DNA of 7,158 nucleotides from Corallincola sp. (GTDB lineage: Bacteria > Pseudomonadota > Gammaproteobacteria > Enterobacterales > Neiellaceae): assembly GCA_017998495.1 (NCBI GenBank), contig JAGOCY010000067.1, positions 1-7,158 of the forward strand. The letters run 5' to 3'. Shown piece after piece: positions 1-5,459 of the stretch (position 1 is the first letter of the stretch; every line of letters starts with the position of its first letter). A program made the translations under genes and the position numbers. Below the pieces are notes generated by a model. It made no database searches. It saw nothing but the letters and a program-made list of their open reading frames with translations, and had not been told where the DNA came from.

Positions 1-150
1 CAGCAGCGCCGATGCCCAATCCGGGTGCTGCAGCCCTGCCCCGCGACCGATGCGGAGGCGCAGCCCATGTTCCCCCCACGGCTGCAGCAGCAGCCACTCA
101 TGGCCGCACTGCAACGCCAGCGCGCCATCTCTTGCAACACATCTGATCAC
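1..150 (-). CDS. Partial N-terminus of a putative glycoside hydrolase (GH31-like), truncated by window edge
   Basis: An open frame of 50 codons starts at GTG (148-150) and runs without a stop off the left edge. A GGAGG ribosome binding site at 157-161, six bases before the GTG, supports this start. The visible protein has a WLLLQPWGEHGLRLRIGR stretch at residues 19-36. It resembles the N-terminal beta-sandwich of family 31 alpha-glucosidases and alpha-xylosidases, which often read like 'IEPWGxNxLRVR', and a later 'WASALL' fits the same region. No signal peptide is visible, so a cytoplasmic enzyme is likely. The catalytic barrel lies outside the window, so neither catalytic residues nor substrate can be judged. 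The gene is divergent from the slyB-like gene and shares a 112-base intergenic region with it. That this is a real gene is fairly well supported; the GH31 assignment is tentative and made from memory of the family. Confidence 0.55.
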   Translation of the reverse strand, partial: MIRCVARDGALALQCGHEWLLLQPWGEHGLRLRIGRGAGLQHPDWASALL

Positions 151-203
151 CGCTCGCCTCCAGCCTGGCCCCAGCCACCTCTACCATAGCCGCGCCGCTG
201 GCA

Positions 204-209
204 TAAAAT
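204..209 (+). promoter_or_regulatory. Possible -10 element of the slyB-like gene
   Basis: TAAAAT matches the sigma70 -10 consensus at five of six positions and sits in a short AT-rich island within GC-rich DNA. It would give a leader of roughly 45-50 bases before the ATG at 263. No convincing -35 hexamer lies 16-18 bases upstream; the best is CTACCA at 181-186, with three of six matches. An activator may be needed. I do not see a clear PhoP box, although slyB is PhoP-regulated in enteric bacteria. Confidence 0.35.
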
Positions 210-222
210 GAGATCAAGCTCA

Positions 223-240
223 CCGGTAGCGTTGCCGGTA
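223..240 (+). repeat. Short direct repeat CCGGTA x2 in the slyB-like leader
   Basis: CCGGTA occurs at 223-228 and 235-240, twelve bases apart start to start, or slightly more than one helical turn. It lies between the likely -10 and the ribosome binding site AAGGA at 250-254. The arrangement could be a regulator half-site pair or chance in GC-rich DNA. Confidence 0.3.
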
Positions 241-262
241 TCCGCCGATAAGGACCCAAGCC

Positions 263-772
263 ATGCGAACTCTGTTGATCACTGTTGTGGCGGCCTCCCT
301 GCTAACCGCCTGTGTGCCTTCCTCGCAGACTGGCACCAGCTATTCCCGCGATGAAGCGCGTAAAGTGCAGGAGATCCTGATTGGTCAGGTGCTGGATGTG
401 CAGGAGGTCCAGATCGAAGGCACCAAGTCTGGCCTCGGCGGTCTGGTGGGTGGTGCGGCCGGGGGTGTGGCCGCCTCTACCGTAGGCGGCGGCACCGGTA
501 AAGATCTGGCCACCATCGCTGGTGCCGTGGTCGGTGCTGCAGTCGGCGCCATGGCCGAAGAGGGGCTGACCAAAGCCACTGGCCGTGAATACACCGTGCG
601 CTTGACCACCGATGAGATCATCTCGGTGGTGCAGGCGGTAGACGCCGATCAGCCCGAACCGATCGTGGCCGGTGATACGGTCAAGGTGGTGCGCCAGCAG
701 GGCACCTACCGCATCAACAAGATCGCCAACCCCGATCTGTTCAAGCCCACAGCACCAGCGGCGACCAACTAA
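263..772 (+). CDS. slyB: SlyB-like outer-membrane lipoprotein with glycine zipper
   Basis: This encodes a 169-residue lipoprotein; E. coli SlyB, from memory, has about 155. The signal peptide ends in the lipobox LLTAC, with lipidated Cys17. Residue +2 is Val, not Asp, so sorting to the outer membrane is expected. Residues about 57-97 form a Gly/Ala-rich glycine zipper (GGLVGGAAGG, then STVGGGTGKDLATIAGAVVGAAVG), the 2TM segment typical of the SlyB/Pcp family. A small C-terminal domain follows (about 108-155), with the 'VVQA...GDTVKVVRQQGTYR' pattern seen in SlyB. Known members stabilise the outer membrane under stress, such as low Mg2+ or LPS damage. The ATG has AAGGA eight bases upstream. 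The gene has its own terminator and appears monocistronic. Family assignment is firm; orthology to slyB itself is probable. Confidence 0.88.
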   Translation: MRTLLITVVAASLLTACVPSSQTGTSYSRDEARKVQEILIGQVLDVQEVQIEGTKSGLGGLVGGAAGGVAASTVGGGTGKDLATIAGAVVGAAVGAMAEEGLTKATGREYTVRLTTDEIISVVQAVDADQPEPIVAGDTVKVVRQQGTYRINKIANPDLFKPTAPAATN

Positions 773-791
773 GCCCATTGCTGTGGCTGGT

Positions 792-819
792 GCGGCTGCC
801 CCCGGGCAGCCGCTTTGCT
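792..819 (+). terminator. Intrinsic terminator after the slyB-like gene
   Basis: A perfect inverted repeat pairs 792-801 (GCGGCTGCCC) with 804-813 (GGGCAGCCGC). As a realistic hairpin it has a nine-base-pair GC-rich stem and a CCCG loop. It begins 20 bases after the TAA of the slyB-like gene. The following tract, TTTGCT, is short in T, so termination may be incomplete. Confidence 0.6.
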
Positions 820-824
820 ATCAT
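816..824 (+). promoter_or_regulatory. Extended -10 promoter for ycbL-rdgC
   Basis: TGCTATCAT reads as an extended -10: TG at 816-817, one spacer base, then TATCAT, which matches TATAAT at five of six positions. It lies about 27 bases before the ycbL ATG, predicting a leader of about 20 bases. No good -35 is available because the terminator hairpin of the upstream gene fills that space. This fits the weaker -35 need of extended -10 promoters. The promoter overlaps the T-tract of that terminator. Confidence 0.5.
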
Positions 825-851
825 GGCCGCCCATTTGCTCAGGGGGTGATG

Positions 852-1499
852 ATGGCGCTGCACTACGCGATCTTTCCGGTAACCCAGTTCGCCCAGAACT
901 GTTCACTGCTGTGGTGCGACCAGAGTCGTGAAGCGGCACTGGTCGACCCCGGTGGCGAAGCCCAGCGCCTGCTGGATGAAGTAGCCCGCCGAGATCTCAG
1001 ATTGACCCAGATCCTGCTCACCCACGGCCATCTCGACCATGTCGGGGCCACCAGCGCCATCGCCGCCCAAACCGGGGTTAGCGTGATTGGCCCCCATCAA
1101 GAAGATCAGTTCTGGCTGGATCGCCTGCCGATGCAGAGCCAGATGTTCGGCTTTGCCCCGGCCCAGCCCTTCACCCCTGACCGCTATCTGAACGACGGGG
1201 ACCGGGTGATGGTGGGTCAGGCCGAGCTGGAAGTACGCTTCTGCCCCGGCCACACCCCCGGCCATGTGGTGCTGTACGACGCTGCCAGCGGCGTGGTGTG
1301 GGTAGGTGATGTGCTCTTTGCCGGCTCTATCGGCCGCACCGATTTCCCCCGCGGCGATCACGCCACCCTGCTGGCCAGCATTCGTGACCGCCTGTGGTCA
1401 CTGCCGGATGCCACCGTGGTGGTGCCCGGTCACGGCCCCAATACCACCATAGGTCGCGAACGGGCTACCAACCCTTTCCTGCGCGACGATCCTTACTGA
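852..1499 (+). CDS. ycbL: YcbL-like metallo-beta-lactamase-fold hydrolase (glyoxalase II-related)
   Basis: The 215-residue product matches E. coli YcbL in length and pattern along its whole length, from 'FPVTQFAQNCSLLWC' to the C-terminal 'NPFLRDD'. Metal ligands of the glyoxalase II type are all visible: the motif THGHLDH gives His58, His60, Asp62 and His63, followed by His134 in CPGHTPGH, Asp153 and His194 in PGHGP. It is a cytoplasmic two-metal hydrolase. YcbL-type proteins are related to type II glyoxalase (S-lactoylglutathione hydrolase) but lack the long C-terminal substrate domain, so the physiological substrate is less certain. GTG 846, ATG 849 and ATG 852 are adjacent in frame; 852 is chosen because AGGGGG at 841-846 is then five bases away and the length equals that of YcbL. 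An ATG far upstream at 672 would overlap slyB and is unlikely. It is probably co-transcribed with rdgC. Confidence 0.92.
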   Translation: MALHYAIFPVTQFAQNCSLLWCDQSREAALVDPGGEAQRLLDEVARRDLRLTQILLTHGHLDHVGATSAIAAQTGVSVIGPHQEDQFWLDRLPMQSQMFGFAPAQPFTPDRYLNDGDRVMVGQAELEVRFCPGHTPGHVVLYDAASGVVWVGDVLFAGSIGRTDFPRGDHATLLASIRDRLWSLPDATVVVPGHGPNTTIGRERATNPFLRDDPY

Positions 1500-1514
1500 T
1501 ACCGGAGTGTGTTG

Positions 1515-2432
1515 ATGTTCAGTTTCCGCAATCTGCGCCTTTATCGCCTGACCCAAACCATCGATCTGAGCGCCGACACCGTCGCTGCCGCATTGGCCAA
1601 CGACACCTTCAAGCCCGCCTCAGGCCTTGAGATGAAGCGCCTCGGCTGGGTCTCGCCGTTTGGCCGTGGCAGCGACGAGCTGCTGCTGGCCAGTGGCGGC
1701 AACCTGCTGATCAGCCTGCAGGTTGAAGAAAAACTGCTGCCGTCGGCGGTGGTCAAACAGGAGCTGGAAGAGGCTCTGGAAGCGCGCGAGGCGGAGAGCG
1801 GCCAGCCGGTCAGCCGCCGCGACAAAACCGCCCTGCGCGAAGCGATCACCCAGAAGCTGCTGCCGCTGGCCTTTAGCCGCCTACGCCGCCGGTATGCCGC
1901 CATTCTGCCAGCCGAAGGGCTGGTGGTGGTCGATGCCAGCAGCGCTGGTGCCGCCGAAGAGTTGCTGGGCCATCTGCGCCGTAGCCTCGGCTCACTGCCG
2001 GTGACCCCGGCCTCCACCAACAGTGCCCCCAGTGCCCTGATGACCGCTTGGCTGGGTGACGCCCCATGGCCAACCGGGCTGGTGGTGGGCGATGAAGCCG
2101 AGCTCAAGGCAGCCAGCGATGACGGCGGCGTGGTGCGTTGCAAGCAGCAAGATCTGCGCGGCGAGGAGATCGCCGCCCATCTGGCGGCCGGCAAGCGCGC
2201 CGTGGCCTTGGCTGTCAGCTGGCAGGATCGCCTCAGTTTTGTGCTGCGTGATGATCTGAGCATTCGCCGCCTGCGCTATCTCGATACCGTCAAGGAACAG
2301 GCCGAAAGCGGTGGCGATGACGCCCGCGCCCGTCTCGACGCCGACTTCACGCTGCTGGTTGGCGAGCTGCGCAACCTGCTGCCTGAGCTGGCGACCGCCT
2401 TTGATGGCTGGGCGGAAGCGCCAGGCGCTTGA
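1515..2432 (+). CDS. rdgC: Recombination-associated protein RdgC
   Basis: The 305-residue product is close to E. coli RdgC (303). Recognisable blocks are the N-terminal 'FRNLRLYRL', 'MKRLGWVSPFG', 'EEKLLPSAVVKQELEE', 'LLRRSLGSLPVTP'-type residues, 'DGGVVRCKQQDLRGEEI' and the C-terminal 'LDADFTLLVGELRNLLPEL'. RdgC forms ring-shaped dimers that bind duplex DNA without sequence specificity in the nucleoid and limit RecA activity. It has been linked to replication fork processing and to regulation of pilin recombination in Neisseria. In-frame GTG 1509 and TTG 1512 precede ATG 1515; the ATG is preferred because GGAG at 1504-1507 is seven bases away and it aligns with the E. coli start. It begins 15 bases after the ycbL stop with no terminator between, so the two likely form one transcript. 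Its end converges on lapG. Confidence 0.95.
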   Translation: MFSFRNLRLYRLTQTIDLSADTVAAALANDTFKPASGLEMKRLGWVSPFGRGSDELLLASGGNLLISLQVEEKLLPSAVVKQELEEALEAREAESGQPVSRRDKTALREAITQKLLPLAFSRLRRRYAAILPAEGLVVVDASSAGAAEELLGHLRRSLGSLPVTPASTNSAPSALMTAWLGDAPWPTGLVVGDEAELKAASDDGGVVRCKQQDLRGEEIAAHLAAGKRAVALAVSWQDRLSFVLRDDLSIRRLRYLDTVKEQAESGGDDARARLDADFTLLVGELRNLLPELATAFDGWAEAPGA

Positions 2433-2451
2433 TCACCCAGAAACTGGTACT

Positions 2452-2467
2452 GGCGGCGGCAGCCGCC
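2452..2467. other. GC-rich hairpin between convergent rdgC and lapG
   Basis: GGCGGC at 2452-2457 can pair with GCCGCC at 2462-2467 across a GGCA loop. It sits in the 64-base gap between the convergent stops of rdgC and lapG, so it could slow polymerase from either side. Neither strand has a T-tract after it, so it is not a standard intrinsic terminator. I see no other clear signal in the gap. Confidence 0.25.
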
Positions 2468-2496
2468 GGCATGCCATCACATGGTCTGCGACGGCG

Positions 2497-3501
2497 CTAG
2501 CGTTCAGCCGCTGATTTTGGCTGGTCCTTCGGTGCCGGCTCCACGTCGGACGCTGGCGTTGGCGGTGGCGTCAGCGTCGAGTAGTTGCCCAATTGCAATA
2601 AAGGATCGCGGCCCTGCTGCGGCGTTATCAGATTGGTGGCAGGGGGCGTTACCTCAGCCGGGCTCGCCTCCTGTCGCTGCTCTTCATCACCTTGCCCAGA
2701 GGTCAGGGTGGAGTATCCGCCAAGACGCAGCGCCGGATCGTCACTGGTGGCGGACGGCTGGGCGGCAGTGACCGGGGGCGTGGCAACACCATCGTTCGCC
2801 ACCGTCTGCGGTTTGAAGTTCGGGGGCACCTGCCAGTCGCCGTCGAGCATGCGCTGGCGCAAGCTCTGCCACAGCCCGAGCTTGTCGCTGCCGCCCACCC
2901 GCTGGCCACTGCCCTGGGCGCGCGCCAACCACAATGACGCACCATTGAAGCTATAGATCGGTTTGAGATCGGTGCGCTTTCCGGCCCGCCGGATCTCATC
3001 GATCAGATTGTCGAGGATCAGCGGCTCACTGTCGGCGGTCGGATAGTAGGCCAGCACCATATGGAACTGGTTCAGCTGCAGCGCTTTAACATAGGTGATG
3101 CGCAGCTTGCTCTCATCCACCCCCATCTCCAGCAGGGTAAAGAACTTGGAGATGGCGAAATCTTCACAGTCACCGCCGCCGGCGCCGAGAAACTCCGGCA
3201 CTGTCGCCCAGTAGTCCTGCTGCTGCCACAGGATGGAATCATCAACAAAGGTCTGCTGGCGGTTGAAAAAGCGGTTGGCCGCTTCCAGCCGTGCCCGTTC
3301 ATCGGCAGGCGGCTGGGTGACCAGTTGACGCCACTGGCGAAAGCGCTCGCCCGCAGCCGGCCCATAGCGGCTGACCACCTGAGAGCCAATGGTGGCGGCC
3401 TGTTCACTGCTCAGCCCTAGCTGCGCATCGCGCTCCGCCACGGCCAGAGCGGCGACCAGGCCAAGGGGGATCAGCAGGCGCCAACCGGCCCGTTGCTGCA
3501 T
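2497..3501 (-). CDS. lapG: LapG/BpfG-type periplasmic cysteine protease with long C-terminal tail
   Basis: This is a bacterial transglutaminase-like cysteine protease (LapG family) of 334 residues. A signal peptide with a hydrophobic core at residues 9-20 ends in AVA|ER near residue 22, placing the enzyme in the periplasm. The catalytic triad reads Cys112 (GGDCEDFAISK), His147 (NQFHMVL) and Asp164 (ILDN). Asp111 and Glu113 flank the Cys like the calcium ligands known in LapG. Family members cut the N-terminal retention module of LapA-type adhesins at a di-alanine site and are held inactive by LapD when c-di-GMP is high. The catalytic part ends near residue 214. About 120 further residues, rich in Pro, Thr, Ala and Gln, carry a duplicated DPxLxLGxYSTLT motif and are longer than the usual family end. 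GGAGG at 3506-3510 supports the ATG. The gene follows the OmpA-like gene by 35 bases as last in the operon. Confidence 0.9.
   Translation of the reverse strand: MQQRAGWRLLIPLGLVAALAVAERDAQLGLSSEQAATIGSQVVSRYGPAAGERFRQWRQLVTQPPADERARLEAANRFFNRQQTFVDDSILWQQQDYWATVPEFLGAGGGDCEDFAISKFFTLLEMGVDESKLRITYVKALQLNQFHMVLAYYPTADSEPLILDNLIDEIRRAGKRTDLKPIYSFNGASLWLARAQGSGQRVGGSDKLGLWQSLRQRMLDGDWQVPPNFKPQTVANDGVATPPVTAAQPSATSDDPALRLGGYSTLTSGQGDEEQRQEASPAEVTPPATNLITPQQGRDPLLQLGNYSTLTPPPTPASDVEPAPKDQPKSAAER
2569..2607 (-). repeat. Second copy of the DPxLxLGxYSTLT motif in LapG tail
   Basis: This encodes LapG residues 299-311 (DPLLQLGNYSTLT). Ten of thirteen residues match the copy at 2701-2739. Several shared residues use different codons, and this copy has the AT-rich codons TTA TTG CAA TTG, which are unusual for the gene. 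Protein-level conservation despite synonymous change suggests the motif is selected. Confidence 0.75.
2701..2739 (-). repeat. First copy of the DPxLxLGxYSTLT motif in LapG tail
   Basis: This encodes LapG residues 255-267 (DPALRLGGYSTLT). It is separated from the second copy by 31 residues of low-complexity Gln/Glu/Pro/Thr-rich sequence. In both copies the motif is followed closely by flexible residues, giving two equivalent short linear motifs on a probably disordered tail. Confidence 0.75.
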
Positions 3502-3536
3502 TCCCCCTCCTCAACTGTCGCTACCTAATAAAAATG

Positions 3537-4130
3537 CTAGCGGCCCGGGGTGTAGATGGTCCAGCGCATCAGGTCCACAGTGTGCGCCAGACCATCGGCC
3601 TGGGCCTCCACCCGGCGGTTAAGGCCGAGGCTCTGTTCATCCTGACCCGCTGCCAGCGGCCGGCTGGTGCCATGGCCACTGATCTCCAGCCGCTCCGGGG
3701 CGACACCATGCTCCTTGACCAGCAGATCGCGCACCGCCTGGGCCCGGCGTAACGCCAGCTGGTTGTTGCGACCATCGGGGCCGATGGCGCTGGCATGGCC
3801 GTCAAGGCGAGCGCGGGCCTGTGGCTGACGCTGCAGGTAACTGGCCAGGGCCACCACCGCCGCGCGGTCGGCCTGCGGGATCTCGGCTGAGTCATTGGCG
3901 AAGTGGATCGCCATCTCCACCACCAGTTCAGCACTGCGCACCTGGCTGCAGCCGTAGTTATCCACCTGGGCGCCACCCGGCGTCTGCTGGCAACGCTCTC
4001 GCGCGTCGATCACCCCGTCGCCATCGGCATCGGCCAGTGCGTTGGGCTGGGTGTAGGGGCCAGGCATGGCCACCTCAACGGCACAGCCACCAAGCAGCAA
4101 GCCGAGAACGGCCGCAAACAGCGCTTTCAT
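3537..4130 (-). CDS. OmpA-family lipoprotein of the adhesin secretion operon, with calcium-loop segment
   Basis: The 197-residue product starts with a lipoprotein signal ending in LLGGC; Cys16 would be lipidated and the following Ala favours the outer membrane. Residues 34-42 (DADGDGVID) form a thrombospondin type 3-like calcium loop, followed by Cys47 and Cys61, which could pair. An OmpA_C-like domain spans about 68-177, with FANDSAEI, GHAS at 111-114, 'LALRRAQAVRDLL' and NRRVEA. In OmpA-type domains the GHxD Asp and a later Arg bind diaminopimelate. Here the Arg is present (Arg129) but the Asp position is Ser114. The ATG overlaps the lapE stop by one base (TGATG), and AAGGGG lies eight bases upstream, so the two are translationally coupled. 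An OmpA-like gene occupies the same place in the Shewanella bpfA operon, where its role is not well defined. Domain assignment is firm; the cellular role is inferred from context. Confidence 0.88.
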   Translation of the reverse strand: MKALFAAVLGLLLGGCAVEVAMPGPYTQPNALADADGDGVIDARERCQQTPGGAQVDNYGCSQVRSAELVVEMAIHFANDSAEIPQADRAAVVALASYLQRQPQARARLDGHASAIGPDGRNNQLALRRAQAVRDLLVKEHGVAPERLEISGHGTSRPLAAGQDEQSLGLNRRVEAQADGLAHTVDLMRWTIYTPGR

Positions 4131-5440
4131 CAGGGTTGCCCCTTGTACTCGGCCGGCAACTCCACCCGCAGTGATGCCAGCAACTGGCCCGTGGCGTTAA
4201 GCAAGCGGTATTGCGCCAGCAGCAGATCGCGCTCGCCACTGACGTAGGAGCGACGCGCTTCAAACAGCTCATTTTCAGCATCAAGCAGATCAAGCAGGCC
4301 GCGCTTGCCCAGATCAAACTGCTTCTGGTAGGCGTTGCGGGTGGCCACAGCCGAAGAGACATGGTCACGCAGGAAGGCGATCTGTTCACCAATCAGCTCA
4401 TAAGCGCTCCACGCCAGCCGCGTGCCTTCATCCAGCTGGCGATGGGCGCGCGCGTTGATCTCCTGCGCCTCGGTCACCCGCCACGCGGCCGCTTCGGTGC
4501 GGGCGCGGTCGGCGCCACCGGCGAACAGGTTGTAGCGCAGCCGCAGCATCGCCTGCAGGTTGTCGTTGGCCCCTTCAATGCCATCGACGTTATTGTCCCA
4601 GTTGCTGCCCACTTCCAGCGCCAGCTCCGGGTAGTTGTTGGCCTTGGCGCGCTCGCGCTGGGCTTGAGCAGCCTCGATGTCACGGGCGGCCGACTTGAGC
4701 ACGGGGTTGCTGGTGCGCGCAATCTCCAGTGCTGACGGCAGATCCTTGGGCAGCAGGTCGGCATCCGGCACCGGCAGCACCAATGCCTCGGGAGCAGCGT
4801 TCACCTGGCGCATAAACTGCGCCTCCACATCCACCCGGTTATTGACCGCCGCCACCAGGTTGCTGCGTGCCAGTGCCAGACGTGAATTGATCTGGCTGAG
4901 ATCCGAGGCCGAGCCCACCCCCGACTCGGTACGCTGACGGATCTGGCTGTGAATGGTCAGATGCGCTTCGAGATTCTCTTTGGCCAGCTGCTCCAGCTGT
5001 TGGGCGGCCAGCAGCTTGAGGTAGACATCACTCACCCCCAGCGCCATATCCTCGGCGGTCGCCAGCAGCGCCAGCTGCTCGGCATCACGCTCAGCTTCAG
5101 TACGGTTGACCTCGCTACTGGTGGCAAAGCCGTCAAACAGCATCTGGCGCAGGCTGACCCCCAGCTCACGACGGTCAAGCTCAGTACGGCTGCTCGAGTC
5201 CTCACCTTGGGTACGCTCGTAGCCATAACCCGCAGTGGCATTGAGGCTCGGCAGGTAACCGGCCTTGGCCACATCCACTTCGGCCGCCCGCGCCTTGAAC
5301 CGGCTGAATGCGGCTCTGACGTCCGGATGGCTGTCGAGGGCGGTGGCCACCGCCTGTTCAAGCGACTGGGCCCAACTGGCCGGTGACAGTACTACCATCA
5401 GGGCCGCCGCCACTGGCGCCCACTTGAACTTGTTACTCAC
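4130..5440 (-). CDS. lapE: TolC-family outer-membrane channel of type I secretion (LapE/AggA-like)
   Basis: With the GTG start at 5438-5440 the product has 436 residues, typical for the family. A signal peptide with core APVAAALMVVL ends at ASWA|QS (residue 24). Two homologous TolC halves are visible, each with a beta-strand landmark: LFDGF near residue 101 and NLFAGG near 304. They alternate with long helical coiled segments, and the late motif 'FDLGKRGLLDLLDAENELF' near 375 is characteristic of type I secretion channels. Trimers would form the outer-membrane exit duct and docking partner of the LapC-like adaptor. The GTG is chosen because GGAG at 5447-5450 is six bases upstream and gives a clean signal peptide. 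Alternatives are ATG 5458 and GTG 5470, both without a good ribosome binding site. It lies 19 bases after the lapC stop and its own stop overlaps the OmpA-like start. Confidence 0.9.
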   Translation of the reverse strand: MSNKFKWAPVAAALMVVLSPASWAQSLEQAVATALDSHPDVRAAFSRFKARAAEVDVAKAGYLPSLNATAGYGYERTQGEDSSSRTELDRRELGVSLRQMLFDGFATSSEVNRTEAERDAEQLALLATAEDMALGVSDVYLKLLAAQQLEQLAKENLEAHLTIHSQIRQRTESGVGSASDLSQINSRLALARSNLVAAVNNRVDVEAQFMRQVNAAPEALVLPVPDADLLPKDLPSALEIARTSNPVLKSAARDIEAAQAQRERAKANNYPELALEVGSNWDNNVDGIEGANDNLQAMLRLRYNLFAGGADRARTEAAAWRVTEAQEINARAHRQLDEGTRLAWSAYELIGEQIAFLRDHVSSAVATRNAYQKQFDLGKRGLLDLLDAENELFEARRSYVSGERDLLLAQYRLLNATGQLLASLRVELPAEYKGQP

Positions 5441-5446
5441 TGCTCT

Positions 5447-5450
5447 CTCC
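5447..5450 (-). promoter_or_regulatory. Ribosome binding site deciding the lapE start
   Basis: On the minus strand the sequence reads GGAGAGAGCA then GTG. The six-base spacing from GGAG to the GTG is near ideal, whereas the in-frame ATG at 5458 is preceded only by the end of lapC without a GGAG-like run. Confidence 0.6.
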
Positions 5451-5459
5451 GTTGTCATA

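Noticed and set aside
672..851. Upstream in-frame ATG that would extend YcbL by 60 residues.
   Set aside because: It overlaps the end of the slyB-like gene and crosses its terminator; the added residues do not look like YcbL, and a good ribosome binding site precedes 852.
1541..2263. Long open frame antisense to rdgC (about 240 codons).
   Set aside because: It mirrors a high-GC coding gene, has a low-complexity Ser/Arg-rich product with no family resemblance, and lies opposite a confident RdgC.
2452..2467. Hairpin considered as a bidirectional intrinsic terminator.
   Set aside because: The stem is only six base pairs and there is no T-tract on either strand, so it is kept only as a low-confidence structure.
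2429..2500. A 23-codon TTG frame overlapping the rdgC stop, reading like a short Ala-rich signal peptide.
   Set aside because: It is very short, has no ribosome binding site of note and ends in the lapG stop region; the hydrophobic look can arise from GCG/GCC-rich hairpin DNA.
2495..3541. The palindrome GCTAGC at both the lapG stop and the OmpA-like stop, considered as a recombination or insertion scar.
   Set aside because: Six bases is too short, the flanks differ, and both sites follow simply from a TAG stop next to GC-rich codons.
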